Positions 53,535 to 62,527 of a DNA stretch of 64,000 nucleotides are shown here, piece by piece; within the stretch, counting starts at the first letter, position 1; every line of letters begins with the position of its first letter. The notes beneath the pieces were generated by a model that did not search any database, was not told the DNA's origin, and worked only from the letters and a program-made list of their open reading frames with translations. The translations under genes were made by a program, and so were the position numbers. Source of the DNA: an uncultured Flavobacteriaceae bacterium (GTDB lineage Bacteria; Bacteroidota; Bacteroidia; Flavobacteriales; Flavobacteriaceae); the NCBI GenBank assembly GCA_947500385.1, contig CANMSA010000002.1, forward strand, positions 405,821-469,820, written 5' to 3'.

Positions 53535-56500
53535 CTAGTTCTCTTCTCCTTCTTCCACGAACAAATACGCTAACTTAAGTTGGTTGAAGGCTGCATTGAA
53601 GGCGCTGATCTCCTCTGAAATGAGCGCGTCGAAGGTCTTCAACTGCTCGTTTATTTGCCCTGATAGCTCGTTTTTAACCGCTACATCTTGATCCGTTGGA
53701 GGAAAATCATCCAAGGCGACCAGACTATTTAAATGCCCCAGTTTATTCGTAAGACGAATCGGGAAATTCAAAGGGTCTTGGTTGCTGCGGTTTTTGGTTT
53801 GGTACAATGCTTTTTCGACCGTTCCGAACTTTTCTTTCATTGCTTTTGCCTTTTCCACCAGTTCTTTGGTTTGCTCATTGTCTTTGTATTGTTTGGTAAA
53901 GGCATCTAATTGCGCATTGATCTTTTTTATTTTTTTGATAGATTGATGCGCCCTATCTACGGTGGCATTCACATCGCTAACAAAATCATACTGTTTTTGC
54001 ATATCGGCGACCGACACTTCCGCTCTTGGGTCCGGAACGATTTTAAACGTTTCCGAGACGGAGGTGCCGTTTACATTTAAGTGTACCTTGTATTCTCCGG
54101 GAACCGCTTTTGCTCCATTAAGATTTGCCCACCACAAGATCATGCCCTTCAATTTTTCGGCGCCTTTGCCACGGGTGTTCCAGACATGGGTGTTGCCGCC
54201 TTTTTCTACCGTCAATTTTTTATCTTTCTTTTTTTCGTGGGTACTAAAAGCGGCCAAGGTATCGCCGGCCATACTGGTGTAGGTAAGGTGTACCGTATCT
54301 TTTTCCGCGAAGTCTTTCAAATAAAAATGCGTCACCACGCCATTGGGATGGTTTTGCCCCTCGGTCTTGCTGGGCTCTTTTCGGGCACCTCCCTTCGTGC
54401 GGTAACTGTCTTTGGGTTTATACAAGACCATGTTCTGGCTCTTTTTGCTTGCATCTAGTTGATGGATCACAGTAAGATCGTCAATGATCCAAAGGCTGCG
54501 CCCCTGGGTAGCTACAATAAGATTATTGTCCTTTATGGCCAGATCGGTGATCGGTACTATGGGCAGGTTCAATTGAAACGAATTCCAGTTGGCACCATTG
54601 TCAAAGGAAATGTACATGCCCGTTTCCGTGCCGGCATAGAGCAATCCCTTTCGCTTTGGGTCTTCCCGCACCACTCTGGTAAAATGTTCATTGGGAATAC
54701 CGTTGGTGATTTTAGACCATGTTTTACCGTAATCGGTGGTTTTATAAAGATAAGGTCGAAAGTCCCCAAGCTTATAACGGGTAGCGGCAACATAACAGGT
54801 ACCTTCCTCAAAGGTCGAGGGTTCTACACTATTGATCATGCTCCATTCGGGCATACCGCTCGGGGTAACATTCGCCCAGCTACCCCCTCCGTCTTGGGAT
54901 ACATGGATCAACCCATCATCGCTTCCTACCCAGAGCAGGCCTTCTTTCAACGGACTCTCATTGGCCGCGAAAATCGTGCAATAGTATTCAACCCCTGTGT
55001 TGTCTTGTGTGATTGGCCCACCGCTCGACACCAATTTATCAGGATCGTTTCGGGTAAGATCATCGCTTAGCAATTGCCAACTCTGTCCTTCATTGGTACT
55101 CATATGTACATGGTTCGAGAAGGTATAGAGCTTTTTTGGGTCGTGTTTGCTAAAAATGATGGGGAAGTTCCATTGAAACCGGTATTTCATTCCTTCCGCT
55201 CCGTATCCCATTGGGTTATCGGGCCAAACGTTGATGCCACGAACCGTATTGGTTTTATGATTTACACGAGTCAGGAAACCTCCGTAACTACCTCCGTAGA
55301 CAATATCGTTGTCTGAGGGGTCAATGGCAATATGGGCCGATTCGCCACCTGCTGTCGGCTCCCAATCGTCTTCGCTGATACTGTACCCATCGCTGCGGTG
55401 TTTTACCCGAATGGTAGAGTTGTCTTGTTGTGCTACATATATTCGGTATGGAAATGCGTTGTCTGTTGTGACTCGGTAGTACTGTGCTGTCGGTTGATTG
55501 TAATAGGTGCTCCATGTTTCACCACCATCGTAAGAGATTTGGGCTCCCCCATCATCGCCAATAATCATGCGTTTCGAATTTTCAGGAGCGATCCACAGAT
55601 CATGGTGATCCCCATGCGGGGCGTTAAAGGTGTTGAAACTCTTTCCGCCATCGGTTGATTTGTGATAGCGAACATTCAGCACATACACCACATCTTCGTC
55701 TTCGGTATCGGCATACACACGGGTATAATACCAAGCTCGTTGGCGCAATTTGCGTTCTTCATTGATCCGGGTCCACTTTTTTCCGCCATCATCACTGCGA
55801 TACAGTCCGCCTTTTTCCTTGTTTTCCACTATTGCCCAAACCCGATCGGAATTCTTCGGGGATACGGTAACACCGATAATGCCCAAAGTATCTTTGGGGA
55901 AGCCTTCATTCTTTGAAATTTCTTTCCATGTTTCCCCGCTATCGGTACTCTTCCAAAGCGCGGATCCATCCCCTCCGCTGCTAAGACTGTACGGGGTTCG
56001 TTTGGCGCGCCAGGTAGAGGCATATAAGATTCTGGGATTGTTTGGGTCGAAAGTAAGGTCAACCGCTCCGGCTTGGTCGTTCACGAAAAGTGTTTTCTTC
56101 CAATTTTTTCCGCCGTCGGTGCTTTTGTATACGCCACGTTCCTGGGTCGGTTTGTAAATATTACCAAGGACCGCTGCGTACACGGTATTGTGATCGGTAG
56201 GATGAATTCGAATGCGAGGAACATGCCGGCTATTTCTCAGTCCGGCCGAGGTCCATGTTTTTCCGGCATCCTCCGTTTTCCAGATACCATAACCCGACGA
56301 TACATTGCCACGCAGGGTTTTTTCCCCTCCCCCTACGTAGATGACGTTGTTGTCACTTTTGGCCACCTCCACGGCACCAATGCTACCGCCAAAATAGCCG
56401 TCGGAAATATTTTCCCAGCTGCGACCCCCATCCAAGGTTTTCCATACGCCACCACCGGTCGCTCCAAAATAGAACAGGTTGGGTTCTCCGGGGACTCCGG

Positions 56501-56684
56501 TTACCGCAGCCGACCGGCCGCCTCGATGCGGTCCTATGGAGCGATACTCCAAGCTCGAGTATAGGGCTTCGGGATAGGCAGTTTTTACAGTCGTATTTTT
56601 TTTACGTCTTTGGGCATTGTTGTGAATGGGTAGTAGCAAAAATATCAGCGCAAAAAGGCCGAGCGTAGTGTAGCATTTTTTCAT
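53535..56684 (-). CDS. Large exported BNR/sortilin-like beta-propeller protein
   Basis: 1049 residues. Signal peptide MKKCYTTLGLFALIFLLLPIHNNAQ. Residues about 45-740 contain many BNR-type Asp-box units (GVWKTLDGGRSWENIS, GIWKTEDAGKTWTSAG, GVYKSTDGGKNWKKTL, GLYRSDDGGKKWTRIN), forming two sortilin-like propellers. A beta-sandwich follows at about 770-900, and a helical C-terminus with Lys/Glu-rich coiled coil. Related flavobacterial proteins are called glycosyl hydrolases, but no catalytic set is proven. Probably outer-membrane or periplasmic. Confidence 0.9.
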   Translation of the reverse strand: MKKCYTTLGLFALIFLLLPIHNNAQRRKKNTTVKTAYPEALYSSLEYRSIGPHRGGRSAAVTGVPGEPNLFYFGATGGGVWKTLDGGRSWENISDGYFGGSIGAVEVAKSDNNVIYVGGGEKTLRGNVSSGYGIWKTEDAGKTWTSAGLRNSRHVPRIRIHPTDHNTVYAAVLGNIYKPTQERGVYKSTDGGKNWKKTLFVNDQAGAVDLTFDPNNPRILYASTWRAKRTPYSLSSGGDGSALWKSTDSGETWKEISKNEGFPKDTLGIIGVTVSPKNSDRVWAIVENKEKGGLYRSDDGGKKWTRINEERKLRQRAWYYTRVYADTEDEDVVYVLNVRYHKSTDGGKSFNTFNAPHGDHHDLWIAPENSKRMIIGDDGGAQISYDGGETWSTYYNQPTAQYYRVTTDNAFPYRIYVAQQDNSTIRVKHRSDGYSISEDDWEPTAGGESAHIAIDPSDNDIVYGGSYGGFLTRVNHKTNTVRGINVWPDNPMGYGAEGMKYRFQWNFPIIFSKHDPKKLYTFSNHVHMSTNEGQSWQLLSDDLTRNDPDKLVSSGGPITQDNTGVEYYCTIFAANESPLKEGLLWVGSDDGLIHVSQDGGGSWANVTPSGMPEWSMINSVEPSTFEEGTCYVAATRYKLGDFRPYLYKTTDYGKTWSKITNGIPNEHFTRVVREDPKRKGLLYAGTETGMYISFDNGANWNSFQLNLPIVPITDLAIKDNNLIVATQGRSLWIIDDLTVIHQLDASKKSQNMVLYKPKDSYRTKGGARKEPSKTEGQNHPNGVVTHFYLKDFAEKDTVHLTYTSMAGDTLAAFSTHEKKKDKKLTVEKGGNTHVWNTRGKGAEKLKGMILWWANLNGAKAVPGEYKVHLNVNGTSVSETFKIVPDPRAEVSVADMQKQYDFVSDVNATVDRAHQSIKKIKKINAQLDAFTKQYKDNEQTKELVEKAKAMKEKFGTVEKALYQTKNRSNQDPLNFPIRLTNKLGHLNSLVALDDFPPTDQDVAVKNELSGQINEQLKTFDALISEEISAFNAAFNQLKLAYLFVEEGEEN

Positions 56685-56829
56685 TTCGTTCGATTGTAAT
56701 TAGTCGTACTAAATGTAAGGAAACGGCCATGATAAAAAAAATGAAAATTAGGAGTAGGATGTTTAACTTTACCATTGCGATAATTGACCTCGGTCGGTAT
56801 CCTTGGTATTCGTGAACTAGACCGTTTTA

Positions 56830-57300
56830 ATGAAAAAATCCATCCATTATTTGAGTGCTTCGATACTCATATTTGTACTTTTTGGTTGTAAAACTATGTG
56901 GAATTATGATTCAAGTATCTCGTATGATAACGTCCGGGAAGACATGGTTTTTATGGGAGATTTTGGTGATTTTGAACGTATAAATTTTATTGATGATGAA
57001 GACTTATTGGCCATGTGTTGGTACAATGACTTGCGGTCGGAGCATGGTCAAAATATTCAGGTCTTACTAAGGGTATCGAAGGCGTCGGGGTTCAATTTTT
57101 TAACCAATGAGATTCATGTTGTTTCTAAGAAACAGGGGCCGTTTGAAGCCGTATCGGCGAAGGTTGGGGAAATCGACTTTCGAAAAGACTTGAACCATTT
57201 ATCGCGAGAGGAAGTGATGAATGCTATTCGAAACGACACACTGATTGTTACCTTGGCCGGAAAAACGTATCGTTTCGCCAGCCGCTTAGCCGCCTACTAA
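56830..57300 (+). CDS. Lipoprotein of unknown function
   Basis: 156 residues with signal and lipobox MKKSIHYLSASILIFVLFGC. The mature part is mixed alpha/beta (INFIDDEDLLAMCWYNDLRS, VLLRVSKASGFNF, VIVTLAGKTYRFA-type strands near the end). No family is recognised. It converges with the amidohydrolase gene with 7 bp between. Confidence 0.75.
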   Translation: MKKSIHYLSASILIFVLFGCKTMWNYDSSISYDNVREDMVFMGDFGDFERINFIDDEDLLAMCWYNDLRSEHGQNIQVLLRVSKASGFNFLTNEIHVVSKKQGPFEAVSAKVGEIDFRKDLNHLSREEVMNAIRNDTLIVTLAGKTYRFASRLAAY

Positions 57301-57307
57301 GGGTGTA

Positions 57308-59044
57308 TTACAGCTTTAAAAATCGTCTTGGATTTTCATAGGCCAATAAGTACCAGTACTCCTCTGAAAGGGAGTGCTGCATATCGATCCAGAACTGTTT
57401 TTCGGTCTTATGATTGCTCACCACGTAAAAATCGGTTCCAAAAAGCACCCGCTGTTGCAGTTTAGGGTGTCGCATTACTTCGGCCAATAGCGTTAGGTAT
57501 TGATTTTCATGTACCGTATAGCTTACATCTGCATAGAGGTTTTCAAATTCCAATAACATGGAGGAAATAAGTGAAAACCAATCTACATAATGCCAAAACT
57601 TATACAAGTTTGTCGTGTTCGAGAGTTCCTCTTTCAGGCCTAAGCCCCTTGTGGGGTCGTACAACAGTTCATTGGCCTCTTGCTGCCGGTCTTTTTCGAG
57701 AAAGCGGTCCCAGTTTTCTGCTCCCCCGTAATGGGCTAAATTTATTTTTAAGGAGTTGAGATTTCGGGCGAGGCTTCCGTTTTTATAGCCAAAAAGGGTA
57801 TTTAATTCGGGATCATTGTACACATCCAATACGTTTTTGAGGAGGGGTTCATGAACCAAACAGGTATAATTCAGGGGATGGGTGAAGTTTGCTTGAAAAT
57901 CTTTGTTCTTGATTTGTAAAAGGCGCATTTTTTCTAGCACCTGATTTCCTTCTTTAGCACTCCCGGAGATAATCTCCTCTAAAATAGGATGGCGATCCCA
58001 TTCCTTTTTCTTTGCGCCGCGATAAAAAATAGGACCAACGGAACAGTGGGTGGTGATCGGGAGTTCTTTTTGCGAGCAGTAGAGCCAAAGAGGCAAGAGT
58101 TCTTTGTCGAAGGGATAATAACCCAGTGCAGGATATATTTTGATACCGATACAACCAGCCTCCAAGTACCTTTTTAGAGCGCAGGGTTTTAATAGAAGAT
58201 GGTCGGGGTCCGAGGTGTCAAATAAACAAAATGGGTCTTGGGGATCTTGTTCGGCAATGCGTCTGGGGTCTACAAAAACAAAAGGGTAAAAACTATCGGG
58301 TTTGTTTTTCTTTATTGTTAGTAAATCTTGCATTTGCCGGTCGTAGGAGTGTGGAATTGGACCTGCCTCCATATACGCCATATCCATCGGCAATACCACA
58401 AATTTTGATTTGGGAGGGTATTGTTGTTTCAATTTTGAAAAAGTAGTGCCCATCCCCTCATAATCGGAATAGCGGATAATATTTAAATAACGCATCAACA
58501 ATTCGGCCCGATCCTTGCCAAGGAGCTTTAACAAACGCCCCTTAACAAATTTCCATAGTCCGCGCCGTATATATCCAAACAACAAGAGAAGAAGAATGAG
58601 AAAGAAAAAGAGGTTCCAACCATTGTCAAAGGTATATACATAGGTTTCAATCCCCGACCACTTCACAAAAGCATACAACCACTTTCCAAGGTAGGTATTT
58701 TGAATGGCAGGGCGTACCCATTGAAGGAGGTAGTAGCCAAAGACCAACCAAATGGCCACTTTCCAAAGACCGTTTAAGAAATGGAGCAATGGATTGCGCT
58801 GCACGGCTATTTTCCTGCGGTACGTATTCCATCGGTTGTTCCGGGCTTCGTAGGTGAAGAAAGCAGGATTTCTTGTGTAGTATTTCTCTAACCAACCCAC
58901 CACACGATCGGTACCCAACCACCTATAAAAGGGCCAAGGCACAAACTTTTTAGCCAAATGCCTAGGCGTATGGGCCTTTGTAAAAATATGGGTGTGGGTG
59001 TTGATGATAAAGAACTCCTTTTCTTTCGCTGACTGGGTAGGCAT
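57308..59044 (-). CDS. Amidohydrolase-family protein with membrane helices inserted
   Basis: 578 residues. The first barrel strand has the metal-binding His17-x-His19 (FIINTHTHIF). Then come about 180 residues not found in soluble relatives, with hydrophobic helices at about 92-112 and 142-158. The barrel resumes with FVVLPMDMAYME, ITTHCSVGP, INLAHYGGAENWD, YADVSYTVH and VLFGTDFYV, which hold later metal ligands and the catalytic Asp. It is probably a membrane-bound metal-dependent hydrolase of the amidohydrolase-2 group. Substrate unknown. Confidence 0.85.
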   Translation of the reverse strand: MPTQSAKEKEFFIINTHTHIFTKAHTPRHLAKKFVPWPFYRWLGTDRVVGWLEKYYTRNPAFFTYEARNNRWNTYRRKIAVQRNPLLHFLNGLWKVAIWLVFGYYLLQWVRPAIQNTYLGKWLYAFVKWSGIETYVYTFDNGWNLFFFLILLLLLFGYIRRGLWKFVKGRLLKLLGKDRAELLMRYLNIIRYSDYEGMGTTFSKLKQQYPPKSKFVVLPMDMAYMEAGPIPHSYDRQMQDLLTIKKNKPDSFYPFVFVDPRRIAEQDPQDPFCLFDTSDPDHLLLKPCALKRYLEAGCIGIKIYPALGYYPFDKELLPLWLYCSQKELPITTHCSVGPIFYRGAKKKEWDRHPILEEIISGSAKEGNQVLEKMRLLQIKNKDFQANFTHPLNYTCLVHEPLLKNVLDVYNDPELNTLFGYKNGSLARNLNSLKINLAHYGGAENWDRFLEKDRQQEANELLYDPTRGLGLKEELSNTTNLYKFWHYVDWFSLISSMLLEFENLYADVSYTVHENQYLTLLAEVMRHPKLQQRVLFGTDFYVVSNHKTEKQFWIDMQHSLSEEYWYLLAYENPRRFLKL

Positions 59045-59315
59045 TTACGGATATGGATTAAGGGGGAGACATTGACGCTGCTTAAATATATGAAATTGTT
59101 TCGTACAACCATGCTACTTTTTTCCTGCTCATTTTGAGTTGATTGTAATGGGTAGTGGGATAGATGAATTAACTGATGTTACCCGGTGCGGTCTACACCG
59201 GCACATCAAATACCGGCGGATCAGTTTTTCTTTTTCCAAGATTCCTTGCTTGCAGCTACCTGTAACAAAAGCCCTCATTTTGCTACACATAAATAGCACT
59301 AATACAGAAACGACT

Positions 59316-59582
59316 ATGGCAGGAGGAGGAATTTCAGGGGCGATTACGAGCCTCAAGAACAACAGAAACCTATTGAAGAAGCGGAAGCTTCGACAAAAGG
59401 AGGATGTCTACGGTATTGAAGGGGTGACAAAACTTGATCTAAAAGAATCTACCGATCAGGACATGAAAATCATTCGCAAGAAAATAAAGGAATACAAACG
59501 AGAAGAGCGGCGTGTACTTGTTTTGAGTGTTTTGGTAACGCTTGGTATTTTGTATGCAGGGTATATGTTGCTAGTTGTTTAA
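59316..59582 (+). CDS. Small tail-anchored-like membrane protein
   Basis: 88 residues from the ATG at 59316; the upstream part of the longer frame has no protein-like character. The N-terminus MAGGGISGAITSLKNNRN is followed by a highly charged, helical middle (LLKKRKLRQKEDVYG, IRKKIKEYKREERR) and one C-terminal membrane helix (LVLSVLVTLGILYAGYMLL). Similar short proteins are common in flavobacteria with no known role. Confidence 0.75.
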   Translation: MAGGGISGAITSLKNNRNLLKKRKLRQKEDVYGIEGVTKLDLKESTDQDMKIIRKKIKEYKREERRVLVLSVLVTLGILYAGYMLLVV

Positions 59583-59621
59583 AAGTCTTTTGTCTTTGTT
59601 CTTTTAGCGAAGCGGTCCTTT

Positions 59622-60713
59622 TTGTCTTTCGAATTTGAACTTGACTTTGTTTTAGAGCCGGGCCTCAAACCTCCAGCATCCAAAGATTCTTCCTATTTTT
59701 GGGCAGTGGATTCTCAAAGTATTATTCTAGTACTTAGTTGTCTTGGGTTGGTCCAAGCACTTTTTCTGTGCGTATATCTTTTAACACTGAAAAAGGGCAA
59801 CAGAAATGCCAATATATTCTTGGCCCTATTACTTCTTGGGTTGTCCATTCGTATCGGAAAATCTGTTTTAAGCGTGTATATCGATTTGGGTCCTTGGCAA
59901 AGAAACCTGGGGTTGTCGGGAATTCTATTGGCGGGGCCTTTTCTTTGGTTTTACGGGCTATCACTTTTTAAAAGGAAAAAAGGCTTTAACCCTAGAAATT
60001 ATGCGCATTTAATACCTTTTGCCGCGTTTGTTCTAGGATGTAAAGTAATACCCAATGGTTTGGGAACGGTTGGCTATGTTGTCTACCTATCCGTTTTTTT
60101 ACATTTGGCCATATATCTGGGTCTTTCCACACGCTTGTTGTTGCAACACCGTAATGCGAAATCGTCCGCTTGGTCATGGTATCGCAATTTGCTGGTAGGC
60201 GTTGTCCTGATTTGGATTTTCTATATGGGGAATTTAGCAGGTATCATTCCGTACTACATCGGCGGTGCCATTTTCTTTTCACTGTTGGTTTACATCTTTT
60301 CGTTCCTATTGCTGAAGCGTTCTTCCTTTACCGTTGAAAAGTATGCCGCCTCTACCATGGATAAGGCTACCTCCAAAAAGTATGTATCCGAACTTAAAAC
60401 ATTTTTAGTCGAAGAAGAGGCCTATTTAGAGAGTGATCTAAGTTTAAAAAGAACCGCGGAACAACTTGAAATAGCCCCAAGAATACTTTCCCAGGCGATC
60501 AATGAAAATGAGCAGCAGAATTTTTCCGAATTCGTAAATGGGTATCGTATTGAAAAGGCAAAGCAATTGTTGCGCGATGCAAGCTATGCCACGGAAAAAA
60601 TTGCCACAGTTGCCTATGATTGTGGTTTTGGAAATGTAACCTCTTTTAATATTACGTTTAAAAATGCCACTGGGCATACTCCCTCCCAATACCGGAAAAA
60701 GGGTCAGGCGTGA
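59622..60713 (+). CDS. Membrane-bound AraC-family transcriptional regulator
   Basis: 363 residues, start TTG at 59622 by the available frame; the first part is not well conserved and a start slightly further in is possible. Seven predicted membrane helices (from about 33 to 235) are followed by a cytoplasmic AraC helix-turn-helix pair at about 260-360 (KRTAEQLEIAPRILSQAIN, KIATVAYDCGFGNVTSFNITFK). Such 7TM-AraC proteins regulate genes directly from the inner membrane. The first heptad element follows its stop. Confidence 0.92.
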   Translation: MSFEFELDFVLEPGLKPPASKDSSYFWAVDSQSIILVLSCLGLVQALFLCVYLLTLKKGNRNANIFLALLLLGLSIRIGKSVLSVYIDLGPWQRNLGLSGILLAGPFLWFYGLSLFKRKKGFNPRNYAHLIPFAAFVLGCKVIPNGLGTVGYVVYLSVFLHLAIYLGLSTRLLLQHRNAKSSAWSWYRNLLVGVVLIWIFYMGNLAGIIPYYIGGAIFFSLLVYIFSFLLLKRSSFTVEKYAASTMDKATSKKYVSELKTFLVEEEAYLESDLSLKRTAEQLEIAPRILSQAINENEQQNFSEFVNGYRIEKAKQLLRDASYATEKIATVAYDCGFGNVTSFNITFKNATGHTPSQYRKKGQA

Positions 60714-60987
60714 ACGGTGAATGGTAAACAGTAATCAGTACAAAGTACAAAGTAAACAGTAAACAGTGAACAGTAAGCAGTGAAAAGTTTGTGTTTGAAC
60801 TTGACATTTGCGTTTGAATTTGTTTCTTCATCCAGCATCCAGCATCCAGCATCCAGCATCCAGCATCCAGCATCCAGCATCCAGCATCCAGCATCCAGCA
60901 TCCAACACCTCAAAACCATTTTAAATATCATGATTTTTAAAGCGTATTGAGAATAGCTTGTTTAGGTTGCCGATCTAATTCGATCCT
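60714..60987. repeat. Composite heptad-repeat element 1
   Basis: Block A: units of AACAGTG/AACAGTA type (about 60714-60785). Block B: TTGAATT-type heptads (about 60790-60825). Block C: CATCCAG repeated ten times plus a partial copy (60829-60904). A conserved tail (60911-60943) follows. 45 bp later the next gene starts. Hydrophobic frames inside it (repeating MLDAGCW) are repeat artefacts. Confidence 0.9.
60829..60904. repeat. Tandem heptanucleotide (CATCCAG)n, about 10.9 copies
   Basis: Perfect 7-bp tandem repeats over 76 bp, beginning at 60829 and ending with a partial CATCCA. No spacers, so not a CRISPR array. Confidence 0.97.
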
Positions 60988-62241
60988 ATGAACGCCCATT
61001 CTAAAATTATCTGTTTGTTGTTAGTAAGTGTTTCCTATGCAACCAATGCCCAAGACTCCTTGTCGGCCAAACATCTGATACCAGTGACCCATGAGTTTAC
61101 GATTTCGGATGGCGTGCTGGAGGGCCCCGCCGTCCACTTGTTCAGGCAGGCGACAAGCAAGGTACAATACACTTTGGTCGGGGACTATCCCGATTCAAAA
61201 GCAAGTGCTGAATTTACCGCAGCAATCATCCCATTGTTGCAAACAACCGGTTATCGAACAATGGCGTTGGGGGTCGGTGTCCCTAGCGGAAGACTATTGG
61301 ACTCCTTGATAAAAAAGTCTTCGAACCTATCAACGTCCCTGAAAGCATTGAACACACAGTACGCTTTTAACATGAACGATCAAACCATGCTGCCCATGCC
61401 AGAAATGAAAACGGTATCGGACCTCGGGTTTTTACAAAATGCCATGGAAAATGATTGGACGGTCGTTGGTTTTGGATATGAGTCTTGGCAGGGACTTTTG
61501 TTATTGGTAGATCAGTTGTACCAAGAACTTTCGGAAGCGGAAAAGAAGAAACAAAAGGAAGGATATCTCTCTTGCCGGCAGTTTTTAGAACTATTATATG
61601 CGTCTAAAGATGGCGACTTATCCGAATTTATCAATGCGGTGGAGGCATCATTCGAAGTACAGGGTTTTTTAAGGGAAATGGAGGCATTTTCGGAAGCAAA
61701 GGTGCTAGTGGCTGCAATAAAGGCTGCCCTGGTTCGGGCAAAAATGCACCTTCAAAAACAGTTTTATGAAAAAAATGCGCTGCGTATCAAAGATGAAAAA
61801 AAATACCTCAAACAAGAACTCGATCGGGTTGGGTTTAAGACCGATGAGGAAAAATTGTTGGTCAAATGGGACCGTAATTTTCTTTCCCGCGGTTTCCAAC
61901 CGTATGCCTTTTATGGGATAGGAAATACACTGAGCGAACTGGCTGCCTACAACGGGTCAACATCGCTTCATATTGCCATTGTTCCTCGATATCGGTACAA
62001 AGGGAAAAAGGTGGTCGATGTACTTGGTACGGGTGTTCGGAAAAACCCGTTGCATAGCTTTTTGAGCATGGGCCGATTGGATAAATGGGTGGTGATAGAC
62101 ATGCGAAAGATGATCGAGCATTATTACTATACCCCAGTTCAATTTTTGGTAAATGAAACAAGCTTGGATGTTATAAAGCGATTTGATCTGCTGGTCATTC
62201 CCCCGGCGGAAGGAGCAATTGAGTTACTTGTTGCGCAGTGA
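60988..62241 (+). CDS. Exported erythromycin-esterase/Tiki-like protein
   Basis: 417 residues. Signal peptide MNAHSKIICLLLVSVSYATNAQ. The early segment YTLVGDYPDSKASAEFTAAI and LLQTTGYRTMALGVGVPSG resemble the first strands of EreA/TraB-like (Tiki superfamily) hydrolases, where Glu and His bind metal; here the usual ExH motif of EreA is replaced by GDYPDS, so activity is doubtful. A helical insertion lies at about 170-290. The end returns to an alpha/beta pattern (FDLLVIPPAEGAIEL). Assignment is tentative. Confidence 0.7.
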   Translation: MNAHSKIICLLLVSVSYATNAQDSLSAKHLIPVTHEFTISDGVLEGPAVHLFRQATSKVQYTLVGDYPDSKASAEFTAAIIPLLQTTGYRTMALGVGVPSGRLLDSLIKKSSNLSTSLKALNTQYAFNMNDQTMLPMPEMKTVSDLGFLQNAMENDWTVVGFGYESWQGLLLLVDQLYQELSEAEKKKQKEGYLSCRQFLELLYASKDGDLSEFINAVEASFEVQGFLREMEAFSEAKVLVAAIKAALVRAKMHLQKQFYEKNALRIKDEKKYLKQELDRVGFKTDEEKLLVKWDRNFLSRGFQPYAFYGIGNTLSELAAYNGSTSLHIAIVPRYRYKGKKVVDVLGTGVRKNPLHSFLSMGRLDKWVVIDMRKMIEHYYYTPVQFLVNETSLDVIKRFDLLVIPPAEGAIELLVAQ

Positions 62242-62527
62242 GCGGTATTTACTGAACAGTAAACAGTGAACGGTGATCAGTAAACAGTGAACAGTAGACA
62301 GTGAACGGTGATCAGTAAACAGTATTCAGTAGGCAGTAAACAGTGATTAGTGAACAGTGGTCGGTATTAAGTAAGCGTAGTTGAATTTGCCGTTTGTATT
62401 TGAATTTGATATTTGTGTTTGAATTTTTTTTATCCAACTTCCAACATGCCATAACCGTTTTAAAAATCATGATAATTAAAGCCGATTTCTTTTGAATACC
62501 GCAGTTTTGAAAAAAATAATGACCCTT
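62242..62527. repeat. Composite heptad-repeat element 2
   Basis: Block A: many imperfect AACAGTG/AACAGTA/ATCAGTA units (about 62250-62375). Block B: TTGAATTTG-type heptads (about 62385-62430). A short degenerate block C (around 62431-62449, ATCCAACTTCCAAC). A tail at 62450-62482 matches the tail of element 1 in 28 of 33 positions. The next gene starts 45 bp after the tail. Confidence 0.88.

Noticed and set aside
54459..55070. 203-codon + strand ORF
   Set aside because: Antisense shadow of the BNR-repeat gene; no independent features.
60658..60931. Two overlapping minus-strand ORFs with repeating MLDAGCW
   Set aside because: They are translations of the 7-bp CATCCAG array, whose period of 21 bases gives a 7-residue repeat in every open frame.
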